The notes under the pieces: model-generated
Databases searched by the model: none
The model's input: the letters and a program-made list of their open reading frames with translations, nothing else
What the model was told of the DNA's origin: nothing
Shown here: positions 1 to 7,940 of the stretch, in pieces
How the letters are laid out: each line of letters starts with the position of its first letter
Numbering within the stretch: the first letter of the stretch is position 1
Position numbers and translations under genes: made by a program
From: Cryobacterium sinapicolor
GTDB taxonomy: Bacteria > Actinomycetota > Actinomycetes > Actinomycetales > Microbacteriaceae
Assembly: GCF_004403465.1 (NCBI RefSeq)
Contig: NZ_SOGQ01000086.1
Location: forward strand, 16,597 to 80,596
Length of the DNA: 64,000 nucleotides
Direction: 5' to 3'

Positions 1-136
1 CGGACTGCTGGAAAGCCACATCAACACGATCAAAGAGGATGCCGCCGCACCCCGCGGGGTGGAGGAGTCACTCGTGGCCATCTGCACCGCACTCGACGCG
101 CTGACGGACGAGTTCCGCCGCCGACTGCCCGAGTAG
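1..136 (+). CDS. C-terminus of an unidentified protein (5' end outside window)
   Basis: Read in the frame that starts at position 2, the first 136 bases are open and end in TAG at 134-136. The visible 44 residues (GLLESHINTIKEDAAAPRGV and onward) are charged and probably helical, ending in FRRRLPE. Nothing in this fragment identifies a family. It faces the NERD-domain gene convergently, with 5 bases between the stop codons. That it is the end of a real gene is inferred from GC-rich codon use and the tight convergent spacing. Confidence 0.55.
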   Translation, partial: GLLESHINTIKEDAAAPRGVEESLVAICTALDALTDEFRRRLPE

Positions 137-141
137 GGATT

Positions 142-942
142 TCAGGCGGTCGCGAGCGCCGCCTGGACGAGCTGGAACACCGCGTAACCGGCGAGGGCGG
201 TTCCCGCCGCGGCGATCAGGCCCCACAGCATCCGTCGGCGGCCCACCGAGGGAACCCGCGGGTAGAGCGCCGGGAACGGCTCGCGCAGATCGTCGGGAGG
301 GGTGTCGGGCAGTGCTCGCCAGACGTTGGGGCTGTCGAGAAGGTCGGCCACCTCCTGCACCTCACCGGCCGACAGCACCGGATGCAGCCGCACCAACCAT
401 CGGCGCAGGTCTTGGGCGTCGAGCACCTTGACCTGCTGGGGCTTCTGCTCGATGGTCAGCAGCCCGGGCTCCACGAACACGAGCACCGGCTGCACGGGCG
501 CGACCAGCGGCATCCGTTCTCGCACCAGGTTCGTGATGCGCTCGGCCTCGTATTCCGCGTTGCGCAGGTAGGGCACCGACTCGCCGTCGATCTGCAGGGA
601 GTCGCGGGCGACACGGATGTCATGGATCGGGTGGCGCTTCGTGGTGATCGTGAAGATTCCGCCGGGGCCGATCACGAGGTGGTCGGTCGCGGCGTTCGGG
701 CAGTCGATCGGCACCGCGTGCAACGCCGTCCACTCGGGCGGCAGCGACGCAAGGATGGTGCCCACCACGATCTCTCCTTCGGCCCCGCGGTACCAGGACA
801 TGCTGTCGACGCCGAGCGGGGGACGGCCGAAGAACCGAGCGAACAGCGGGCGGCGGGGCGCGCATCCCTGCACCCGCAGAAGCTGCTCGTCGACCGACTG
901 CGCCTCGAAGCTCCCCTGCATCGTGGCACTGTCGAACGCCAT
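142..942 (-). CDS. NERD-domain protein with C-terminal membrane anchor
   Basis: The 266-residue product has a nuclease-related (NERD) domain: the N-terminal block GAEGEIVVGTIL, then DHLVIGPGGIFTITTK, a pattern typical of that fold. A hydrophobic segment near the C-terminus (WGLIAAAGTALAGYAVFQLV) should be a single transmembrane helix. The start at 942 (MAFDSATMQG) is chosen because an AAGGGGGG ribosome site lies just upstream; an in-frame ATG 25 codons further up has no such site. NERD domains are thought to act in DNA processing, but the role of membrane-anchored versions in Actinobacteria is not established. The gene appears monocistronic. Confidence 0.75.
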   Translation of the reverse strand: MAFDSATMQGSFEAQSVDEQLLRVQGCAPRRPLFARFFGRPPLGVDSMSWYRGAEGEIVVGTILASLPPEWTALHAVPIDCPNAATDHLVIGPGGIFTITTKRHPIHDIRVARDSLQIDGESVPYLRNAEYEAERITNLVRERMPLVAPVQPVLVFVEPGLLTIEQKPQQVKVLDAQDLRRWLVRLHPVLSAGEVQEVADLLDSPNVWRALPDTPPDDLREPFPALYPRVPSVGRRRMLWGLIAAAGTALAGYAVFQLVQAALATA

Positions 943-1054
943 CGCAAACCCCCCTTGCTGTCTCGAATCTAGCGACTGGGGCACGGGAGCACGCAGTCCC
1001 CGAAGGGGGGTATCCACGGCGTGGCGGCTGGCGCACCGCGTGCACGGAGCGACG

Positions 1055-1158
1055 GTGCGGGCACGGCTGCCGACACGGGTGCGGGCACGGGTCCGGGCAC
1101 GGGTGCGGGCACGGCTGCCGACACGGGTGCGGGCACGGGTGCGGGCACGGGTGCGGGC
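1055..1158. repeat. 12-bp tandem repeat, consensus GTGCGGGCACGG
   Basis: About eight or nine imperfect copies of GTGCGGGCACGG and the variant CTGCCGACACGG fill the gap between the stop of the NmrA-type gene and the start of the NERD gene. The repeats are noncoding in this arrangement. The short period, in a multiple of three or six, resembles the repeats found inside several genes of this window. Confidence 0.8.
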
Positions 1159-1163
1159 CTCGC

Positions 1164-2021
1164 CTACAGCCAGACGTCCCGGTGGTCCGCGGCGAACTGC
1201 CGGAAGGTGGTTGCCGGCTCGCCCGTGAGCCGCCGGATCGCCCGGTTCGGGAACGCGGACACTCCGAGGCGAACTACCCGGTAGATCATCTTCTGCACGG
1301 CGATGAAGTCGGCCGGAGCGCCCTGCTCGGCCAGCCGGGCCAGATAGTCGCCGGAACTTGGCCGCGCATAGGTGATGCGGCGCCCGAGCACCTCCGAGAG
1401 GATCTCCGCCACCTGGTCGTAGTTCAGCGACTGCTCGCCGGACAGCGTGTACGCCGTGCGGAGGTGCCCCGGCTCGGTGAATACCCGCGCGGCGACCCGA
1501 CCGATGTCGCGCGCATCGACGAATGCGGTGCGCGCCCGGGCGGCCGGCAGATAGATCTCGCCCTGCTCCCGGATGCCGTCGCGGTAGACGGTCGACAGGT
1601 TCTGCATGAAGAAGTTCGGCCGCAGAAACGTGTACGGGGCCCGCCGGAGCCGCAGGTGCTTCTCCACGGCGTGGTGCGGGGTGGCCGGGTTGAACTGGAC
1701 GCCTTGCAGGGAGAGGAAGACGATCTGACGGATGCCGCGCTCCAGTGCCGTGTCGATCACCGGGATCAGGGTGTCCGCCACGTTCGCGATCGCGGGTGGG
1801 CGCAGCAGGAACAGCCGGTCGACCCCGGAGAACGCACCGTCCCAGCCGGTCGGGTCGGCGAAGTCGAAGGCGCGGGGCGTGCCGGCCGGAGGGTTCAGGG
1901 CGAATTCGGAGCCGGCCGGATTCCGCACCGCGGAGACGACGCTCTCCCCGGCGGAGACGAGCGCGGCGGCCACGGCCCGGCCGACCGTACCGGACGCTCC
2001 GGTGACGAGGATGGCGCCCAT
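1164..2021 (-). CDS. NmrA-like NAD(P)-binding oxidoreductase
   Basis: This 285-residue atypical short-chain dehydrogenase begins with the nucleotide-binding motif ILVTGASGTVGRAV (glycine motif around residues 7-13). It has no YxxxK catalytic pair and carries the NmrA/azoreductase-like signatures QIVFLSLQGVQ and LRPNFFMQNL. Such proteins act as redox sensors or quinone/azo reductases. The ATG at 2021 shares its A with the TGA of the MarR gene (TGATG), so the two genes are translationally coupled. An upstream extension of the frame to 2240 runs inside the marR gene and is rejected. The substrate is unknown; the MarR partner may control it. Confidence 0.8.
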   Translation of the reverse strand: MGAILVTGASGTVGRAVAAALVSAGESVVSAVRNPAGSEFALNPPAGTPRAFDFADPTGWDGAFSGVDRLFLLRPPAIANVADTLIPVIDTALERGIRQIVFLSLQGVQFNPATPHHAVEKHLRLRRAPYTFLRPNFFMQNLSTVYRDGIREQGEIYLPAARARTAFVDARDIGRVAARVFTEPGHLRTAYTLSGEQSLNYDQVAEILSEVLGRRITYARPSSGDYLARLAEQGAPADFIAVQKMIYRVVRLGVSAFPNRAIRRLTGEPATTFRQFAADHRDVWL

Positions 2022-2596
2022 CAGATGACCGTCCGGGACGAGACCTCGGCTGCCGCGGACTGCACCTTCCGCAAGAGCCGGCCGAGCTCGGTGATTTCGC
2101 CGACGGTCAGGCAATCGAAGCGCGGTGCGAGGCTGCTCACGTAGTCCCGCCGGAAGTCCTCGAGTTCGTGCGCGGCGGCATCCGTCAGACGGATGATGCG
2201 GGCCCGACGGTCCGCCGGGTTGACCTCGCTCGTCACCCAACCGGCCGCACGCAGGGTGTCGACCAGCTGAGTGATCGCACCGCTGGTCACCCCGAGCGCG
2301 GCGGCGAGGCCGCCGACCCCGACGCCGGGGTCATCAGTGACGCCGGCATGGGCGGTGGCGGCGGCGTGGGCGGTAGCGGCAGTGGCGTCGGCGGCCTCCG
2401 AGAGCACGAACAGGATGTCCAGTTGGGACCGGCCCAGGGAGCGGCTCTTGAACGGGTAGTTGCCGCGCGCATTGAATTCCCGGGTGACGGAGCCCAGGGC
2501 CGCGAGCACCACGGCGAGACCCTGGTCGCGGCTTGCGGTGGAGTCGCCGCTTGCGGTGGAGTCACCGCGAGCCGCGGCGGACGAGAAGCCGGACAT
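2021..2596 (-). CDS. MarR-family transcriptional regulator
   Basis: This 191-residue winged-helix protein has its recognition region around GLAAALGVTSGAITQLVDTLRAAGWV and the MarR wing NPADRRARIIRLT. An unusual Ala/Thr/His-rich stretch (ADATAATAHAAATAHAG) interrupts the segment before the helix-turn-helix. The N-terminus carries the repeated peptide STASGDSTASRD. The start at 2596 has GAAAGG upstream. It is the first gene of a two-gene unit with the NmrA-like oxidoreductase. An AT-rich palindrome lies directly upstream, which suggests autoregulation and ligand-induced release, as is usual for MarR proteins. Confidence 0.85.
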   Translation of the reverse strand: MSGFSSAAARGDSTASGDSTASRDQGLAVVLAALGSVTREFNARGNYPFKSRSLGRSQLDILFVLSEAADATAATAHAAATAHAGVTDDPGVGVGGLAAALGVTSGAITQLVDTLRAAGWVTSEVNPADRRARIIRLTDAAAHELEDFRRDYVSSLAPRFDCLTVGEITELGRLLRKVQSAAAEVSSRTVI

Positions 2597-2620
2597 GGGC
2601 CACGCCTTTCATCGATTTCA

Positions 2621-2643
2621 TTTAGTTTAGCTTCTAATGTAAA
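2621..2643. promoter_or_regulatory. Probable MarR operator/promoter
   Basis: An AT-rich island in otherwise GC-rich DNA contains the palindrome TTAGCTTCTAA (2627-2637), flanked by TTTAG and TGTAAA. It lies 25-47 bases upstream of the marR start and upstream of the divergent gene at 2686. Size and position fit a MarR dimer site overlapping the core promoter. Binding is inferred. Confidence 0.5.
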
Positions 2644-2685
2644 CCGGCGGCGGAGGCTCGCGGTGAAGGCGCGTCGGAGACCGCC

Positions 2686-3330
2686 GTGGCATCGGGGCAG
2701 CCCGGAGTCCCCCAGACTGGGGGTGTGAATGCAATCAAGGTGCCCGGAATCCGAAAGTCGACTTGGATCGCGGCGGCCCTCGCCGCGACGGTGGCCGTGG
2801 GCGCCGGTGCCGCCGGAATCGCGGCCGCCGTGGGGCCGGGAGGCGAGACCACCCTGACCGACGCGGAAATGGCGCGCGCGAGCCGCGCGGCCCTGACCGA
2901 GGTCGGGCCTGGCACCGTGACGGATGCCCAGCGCGGCCCCGCCGCGCTTTCCGAGTCCGCGGAATCCGCCGGGTCCGCCGGGTCCTACACGGTCGACACC
3001 CGGCTGCCGAACGGGGTCGAGGTCGCGGTTCAGCTCGATGAGACTTTCACGGTCGTGTGGGTGAGCACACCCAGTTGGAGTGGCGACGCGGCATCCGTCG
3101 CCGAACCCCGCGTGCTGACCACCGCGGAGACCGCGAGCGTCGAACGCACGACCGCCGGGCAGGCCGCCCTGGCCGAGGTCGGCAGCGGAACCGTCACCGA
3201 CTTCCGCAGGAGCAAGGCGCTCGACCACGCTTTCGAGGTGGAGGTCACCCTCGAGAACGGCACAAGACGGATGGTCGAGCTCACCGAGCGCAGCCTGGTC
3301 GTGCGCTCCGACCGCCCGACGCTGCGCTGA
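2686..3330 (+). CDS. Membrane-anchored protein with PepSY-like repeats
   Basis: The 214-residue product has a short cytoplasmic N-terminus, one transmembrane or signal-anchor helix (WIAAALAATVAVGAGAAGIAAAV, about residues 27-49) and an exported region. Two segments with the pattern AALTEVGPGTVTDAQ and AALAEVGSGTVTDFRR, each followed by beta-strand-like sequence, resemble PepSY domains. The GTG start at 2686 has GGAG six bases upstream. An alternative GTG at 2725 would give a shorter N-terminus with a poorly spaced ribosome site. It is divergent from marR. Function unknown; PepSY domains are often linked to protease inhibition or metal/redox processes. Confidence 0.65.
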   Translation: MASGQPGVPQTGGVNAIKVPGIRKSTWIAAALAATVAVGAGAAGIAAAVGPGGETTLTDAEMARASRAALTEVGPGTVTDAQRGPAALSESAESAGSAGSYTVDTRLPNGVEVAVQLDETFTVVWVSTPSWSGDAASVAEPRVLTTAETASVERTTAGQAALAEVGSGTVTDFRRSKALDHAFEVEVTLENGTRRMVELTERSLVVRSDRPTLR

Positions 3331-3614
3331 GCCGGCGCATCCGTCGCGGGCGCCGGGCCGCGACCGGTCGGCGCCAATCGTTAGCTCGCAGGTGATGACA
3401 AGCGGACCGGTGACAAAGTAACGTGGAGCAGTGGGACCGAAACAATGCCGGATTTACGAGTATCGGTTGCACGACTAGCGTCCACACGAACAACAATGAC
3501 GTTGGACACACGCACCAGCGGCTCCACCTGAGTGAGCTCCCTCGGGTGGCGCCGCGCGTCCTGGTCGCGGCGTCGGCTGCGAGGCAGATGCAGCTCATCA
3601 CCACGCGCAGCCCG

Positions 3615-4079
3615 TCACCGCTCGACGAGGATCCCGTCCTCGTCGCAGAAGATCGTGCGCCCGGGAGTGAACGTCACTCCGGCGAACCGGACGACGGCAT
3701 CCGTGACGCCCTCGCCTGCTTTCGAACTCTTGCGCGGATTGCTGCCGAGGGCCTTCACGCCCAGCGGCATCTCCTGAATGGCCACCCGGTCGCGGATCGC
3801 GCCGTTGATCACCACGCCGGCCCAGCCGTTCTGCACCGCGAGCTCGGCGATCATGTCGCCCATCAGCGCCGTGTTCAGCGAGCCGCCACCGTCGATCACG
3901 AGCACCTCGCCGGCGGCGGGCGTCGACAGCACCGACTTGAGCAGGGCGTTGTCCTCGAAGCAGGTCACGGTGCGGATCGGTCCGCTGAAGCGGGCGCGGC
4001 CGCCCAGGTTCAGGAACTGAAGCGGCACGGATTGCAGGTCTTCACCGCGCTGGTCGTACAGGTCGGCGGTCAACAGCAT
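3615..4079 (-). CDS. rraA: RraA-family protein (RNase E inhibitor-like / HMG aldolase-like)
   Basis: The 154-residue product matches the RraA fold in length and motifs: [16 protein letters not shown] at the N-terminus, [20 protein letters not shown] in the centre, and [10 protein letters not shown], which contains the Arg-Asp pair used for metal and substrate binding in the aldolase-type relatives. Members either modulate RNase E or act as 4-hydroxy-4-methyl-2-oxoglutarate/oxaloacetate lyases; sequence alone does not separate these here. The start at 4079 is fixed by GGAGG six bases upstream. The racemase gene lies upstream in the same orientation, about 105 bases away. Confidence 0.85.
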   Translation of the reverse strand: MLLTADLYDQRGEDLQSVPLQFLNLGGRARFSGPIRTVTCFEDNALLKSVLSTPAAGEVLVIDGGGSLNTALMGDMIAELAVQNGWAGVVINGAIRDRVAIQEMPLGVKALGSNPRKSSKAGEGVTDAVVRFAGVTFTPGRTIFCDEDGILVER

Positions 4080-4185
4080 TGGTGTCCTCCAGAGTTCGGT
4101 GTGGTGGCTCGTCTCCCTCAGGCTAGCGGCACGGCCGGCGAGTGGCACAGGCATCCGTCGCCCGTCATGGTCGGGAAGCAGCCGA

Positions 4186-5295
4186 CTAGAACCTGATCTC
4201 AGTGACGGATGCCGTCACGCCGGCCAGCACGTCGGGCAGCACCTCCACGCCGATGCCCGGGCCCGTGGGCACGCGCAGGTGCCCGTTCTCTAGCACGAAC
4301 GGCGCGGTCAGGTCCTCGGCGTAGTACCGGTTGGAGGCGGAGGTGTCTCCGGGCAGCACGAAGTTCGGCAGCCCGGCCAGGGCGACGTTCGCGGCCCGGC
4401 CGATGCCGGTCTCGAGCATCCCGCCGCACCAGACCGGCACGCCGTGCGCGGCCGCCACATCGTGGATGCGACGGGCCTCCAGGTAGCCGCCCACCCGCGA
4501 CGGCTTGACGTTGATGATGCTGCAGGCGCCGAGGGTGATGGCCGTGGCCGCGTCCCGGGCGGACTCGATCGACTCGTCGAGGCAGATCGGGGTCGTGATC
4601 CGCCGCGCCAGGTGGGCGTGACCCAGCAGGTCGTCCTCCGTGAGCGGCTGCTCCATCAGGAGCAGGTCGAAGGGATCGAGCCGGGCGAGGTGGCGGGCAT
4701 CCGCGAGGGTGTACGCGGTGTTCGCGTCGACCTGGAGGAGCAACTCGTCGCCGAAGCGCTCGCGCACGGCCCGCACGGGCTCGAGGTCCCAGCCGGGCTC
4801 GATCTTGAGCTTGATCCTGAGGTAGCCCTCCTCCAGGTAGCCGGCCACGGCCTCGAGCAGCTCGTCGATCGAGTCCATGATGCCCACCGAGACCCCGGCC
4901 GGAACCGTGTCGTGCACGGCACCGAGGTAGCCGCCGAACGAGACGCCGGTCTCCTTCAGCTGCGCGTCCAGGATGGCCGTTTCCAGCACGGCCTTGGACA
5001 TCGTGTGCCCCTTCACCGGTTCCAGGGCGCCGGCGACGCGCTCGGCGGTGAGCCGGTCGCCGAGGGCCTGCAGCCGTGGGATCAGATGGTCGCGGATGAC
5101 AAGATCACTGCCGTCAAGGAACTCCGAGCTGTAGAGCGGGCGCGTGTCGGCGGCGCACTCGGCCCAGCCCTCGGCATCCGCGGTTTTCACCCGCACGATC
5201 GTGATCTCCCGGGCGATCGATGTGCCGAACGAGGTGCGAAAGGGCCGCACGAGGGGAATATGCACGCGCCGCAGCTCGATGTTCTCGATTTTCAT
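4186..5295 (-). CDS. menC: N-acylamino-acid racemase / o-succinylbenzoate synthase
   Basis: This 369-residue enolase-superfamily enzyme belongs to the muconate-lactonizing group and closely follows the remembered Amycolatopsis NAAAR/OSBS pattern. Visible catalytic residues are the KxK pair K162/K164 (RIKLKIEPG), metal ligands D190 (QVDANTAY), E215 (MEQPL) and D240 (CLDES), and the second base K264 (NVKPSR). Enzymes of this type dehydrate SHCHC to o-succinylbenzoate in menaquinone synthesis and/or racemize N-acyl amino acids. No other men genes are nearby, so a racemase role cannot be excluded. The start is supported by GAAGGA upstream. Confidence 0.85.
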   Translation of the reverse strand: MKIENIELRRVHIPLVRPFRTSFGTSIAREITIVRVKTADAEGWAECAADTRPLYSSEFLDGSDLVIRDHLIPRLQALGDRLTAERVAGALEPVKGHTMSKAVLETAILDAQLKETGVSFGGYLGAVHDTVPAGVSVGIMDSIDELLEAVAGYLEEGYLRIKLKIEPGWDLEPVRAVRERFGDELLLQVDANTAYTLADARHLARLDPFDLLLMEQPLTEDDLLGHAHLARRITTPICLDESIESARDAATAITLGACSIINVKPSRVGGYLEARRIHDVAAAHGVPVWCGGMLETGIGRAANVALAGLPNFVLPGDTSASNRYYAEDLTAPFVLENGHLRVPTGPGIGVEVLPDVLAGVTASVTEIRF

Positions 5296-5460
5296 GGGAG
5301 TTCCTTCTTCGCGGGTGCTTCGGTGCGAGGCTGCTGCTTCGCTGAGGGTACTGCCCCGGTGCCGGTTTTCGGCGCCGCGACCCGGCCGCAACCGGGCGCA
5401 ACCTGCCACGACCTAGCCTCTAACCCACGGACATAGACGTTCGTCAAAGGAGGATCCACC

Positions 5461-6531
5461 ATGACATCCACCACGCAGACAGACACCACCGTCGACGCCC
5501 AGTGCGTCGAAACGGCGACCATGCGTGCCGTCGTCGTCACGACATTCGGTCAGAAACTGACCATCGAAGAGGTGCCGGTTCCGCAGCCCGGACACGGCCA
5601 GGCACTCGTCAAGCTGATCAGCTCGGGCGTGTGCCACTCCGACCTGCACGCGGTCGAGGGCGATTGGCCGGTCAAGCCCAGCCCGCCGTTCATCCCGGGC
5701 CACGAGGGCGTCGGCCGGGTCGTCGCGCTCGGTGACGGCGTCACCGACGTCGCGGTCGGAGACCTGGTCGGCAACGCCTGGCTCTGGTCGGCGTGCGGCA
5801 ACTGCCAGTACTGCCGCACCGGCTGGGAGACCCTGTGCGAGGAGCACCAGAACGGCGGCTACAGCGTTGACGGCTCGTTCGGCCAGTACCTGCTGGTCGA
5901 CGCCCGCTAGGCGGTGCGCCTTCCCGACGGCGTGGACCCGGTCGAGGTCGCCCCGGTGCTGTGCGCCGGAGTCACCGTCTACAAGGGTCTGAAGATGACC
6001 GAGGCCCGGCCGGGCCAGTGGGTCGTCATCTCCGGCATCGGCGGCCTCGGCCACCTGGCCGTGCAGTATGCCCGGGCCATGGGGCTGCGCGTCGCCGCCG
6101 TCGACGTGGCCGACGACAAGCTCGAGCTGGCCCGGAAGCACGGGGCCGAGCTGACCGTGAACGCCATGAACGAGGATCCGATCGAGGTCATCCAACGGGA
6201 GATCGGCGGCGCCCACGCGGTGCTCGTCACGGCTGTGCACCCTCGGGCGTTCGGGCATGCGATCGGCGAGGCGTGCCGCGGCGGCACCATCGTCTTCAAC
6301 GGACTGCCGCCGGGCGACTTCCCCGCGCCCATCTTCGATATCGTGCTCAAGGCGCTCACCATCCGCGGCTCCATCGTGGGCACCCGGCAGGACATGGTCG
6401 AGGCCATGGACTTCTACGCCCGCGGCCTCATCCACCCCACCGTGCACACCCGCACGCTCGACGAGGTCAACGAGGTGCTCGACGAGATGAAGCAGGGCAA
6501 GATCGACGGCCGCGTCGTCATCGAGTACTGA
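5461..6531 (+). pseudogene. adhP: Zinc alcohol dehydrogenase (AdhP type) with an internal TAG
   Basis: A full-length 356-codon zinc alcohol dehydrogenase is interrupted by one in-frame TAG at 5908-5910. No frameshift is present: both sides are in the same frame and join as VDAR-stop-AVRLPDG, where the family normally has an aromatic residue. A TAC to TAG change would explain it. The upstream part keeps catalytic zinc ligands C58 and H81/E82 and the structural zinc cysteines C112, C115, C118 and C126. The downstream part keeps the third catalytic-site cysteine (PVLCAG) and the NAD motif GIGGLGH. AAAGGAGG precedes the start. It could be a recent nonsense allele, a readthrough gene or a sequencing error. 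Confidence 0.85.
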
Positions 6532-6565
6532 CCGAGGGAGTTGAGCGGGCGACGGCACGGGGGTG

Positions 6566-7551
6566 GTGCCGGCGCTGGAGGGGTACCGGCGCGAAAGGGG
6601 TGCCAGCGCGAGAGGGGTGCCAGCGCGGGGGTGGTGCCAGCGCGAGAGGGGTGCCAGCGCGGGGGTGGTGCCAGCGCGAGAGGGGTGCCAGCGCGGGGGT
6701 GGTGCCAGCGCGAGAGGGGTGCCAGCGCGGGGGTGGTGCCAGCGCGAGAGGGGTGCCAGCGCGGGGGTGGTGCCAGCGCGAGAGGGGTGCCAGCGCGGGG
6801 GTGGTGCCAGCGCGAGAGGGGTGCCAGCGCGGGGGTGGTGCCAGCGCGAGAGGGGTGCCAGCGCGGGGGTGGTGCCAGCGCGAGAGGGGTGCCAGCGCGG
6901 GGGTGGTGCCAGCGCGAGAGGGGTGCCAGCGCGGGGGTGGTGCCAGCGCGAGAGGGGTGCCAGCGCGGGGGTGGTGCCAGCGCGAGAGGGGTGCCAGCGC
7001 GGGGGTGGTGCCAGCGCGAGAGGGGTGCCAGCGCGGGGGTGGTGCCAGCGCGAGAGGGGTGCCAGCGCGGGGGTGGTGCCAGCGCGAGAGGGGTGCCAGC
7101 GCGGGGGTGGTGCCAGCGCGAGAGGGGTGCCAGCGCGGGGGTGGTGCCAGCGCGAGAGGGGTGCCAGCGCGGGGGTGGTGCCAGCGCGAGAGGGGTGCCA
7201 GCGCGGGGGTGGTGCCAGCGCGAGAGGGGTGCCAGCGCGGGGGTGGTGCCAGCGCGCGAGGGGTGCCAGCGCGGGGGTGGTGCCAGCGCGCGAGGGGTGC
7301 CAGCGCGGGGGTGGTGCCAGCGCGAGAGGGGTGCCAGCGCGGGGGTGGTGCCAGCGCGAGAGGGGTGCCAGCGCGGGGGTGGTGCCAGCGCGAGAGGGGT
7401 GCCAGCGCGGGGGTGGTGCCAGCGCGCGAGGGGTGCCAGCGCGGGGGTGGTGCCAGCGCGCGAGGGGTGCCAGCGCGGGGGTGGTGCCAGCGCGCGAGGG
7501 GTGCCAGCGCGGGGGTGGTGCCAGCGCGAGAGGGGTGCCAGCGCGGGGGTG
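6566..7551. repeat. 58-unit array of 17-bp repeats (34-bp dimer)
   Basis: The array is exactly 58 consecutive 17-bp units (986 bp) with no indel. Units 1-2 are degenerate. From unit 3 on, odd units read GTGCCAGCGCGAGAGGG and even units read GTGCCAGCGCGGGGGTG, in strict alternation. Odd units 41, 43, 51, 53 and 55 carry the variant GTGCCAGCGCGCGAGGG. No stop codon occurs in any of the six frames, which produces spurious ORFs of up to about 785 codons; none is a gene. The array sits in the convergent gap between the adh pseudogene and the alpha-galactosidase. There are no unique spacers, so it is not CRISPR. Confidence 0.97.
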
Positions 7552-7940
7552 GGCATCCGTCGCCGGTGGCGAGGTCGACCCTCGCGGTCGACCTCGTGCC
7601 AATCGATCGCTCGATCGCCAAACTCGACCGGAACAGTCGAACTCGGCGACCGGGGCGCCGGACAGCCTCGGCCGATGCGGCCAACGTTCGCCGACAATCG
7701 CCGTTTTCGCCGAGCGACGCCGCTGCACGGGCGATTATCGGCAGAATCGGCGACACTCGGCGCAATGACGGCCGACGCGACGGCCGACGCGACGGCCGAC
7801 GCGACGGTCGGCGGACGGGATGGGGGGACGTGGACGGGGGGACGTGGACGGGGGGGGACGTGGACGGGCAACGGGCAACGGGCAAGGGGCAACGGATGCT
7901 GCAGCAACGGACGCGTGAGCAGCGACTCCTCGACAGGATG
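7552..7940. other. Gene-free segment with hairpins and short tandem repeats
   Basis: No gene is supported here. A perfect 10-bp inverted repeat GAGGTCGACC / GGTCGACCTC with a 5-base loop lies at 7571-7595, and CGATCG-CT-CGATCG lies at 7604-7617. Sequence at about 7700-7765 resembles a degenerate form of the palindrome at 49791-49846. Tandem repeats GACGGCCGACGC (about 7769-7811) and GGGGGGACGTGGAC (about 7824-7868) follow. The hairpin could terminate transcription from adh, but it has no U-tract. Confidence 0.6.

Noticed and set aside
3423..4196. 257-codon plus-strand frame over rraA
   Set aside because: Antisense to rraA, which has clear motifs and a ribosome site. The 284-base gap 3331-3614 holds a 28-codon frame at 3444, with no support.
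6566..7551. Possible CRISPR array
   Set aside because: Units are contiguous 17-mers with no unique spacers and no cas genes nearby.
5413..7728. 771-codon minus-strand frame across the array
   Set aside because: Produced by the same repeats and by the antisense of adh; the protein is a repeat of ALAPLSRWHHPRAGTP with no family features.
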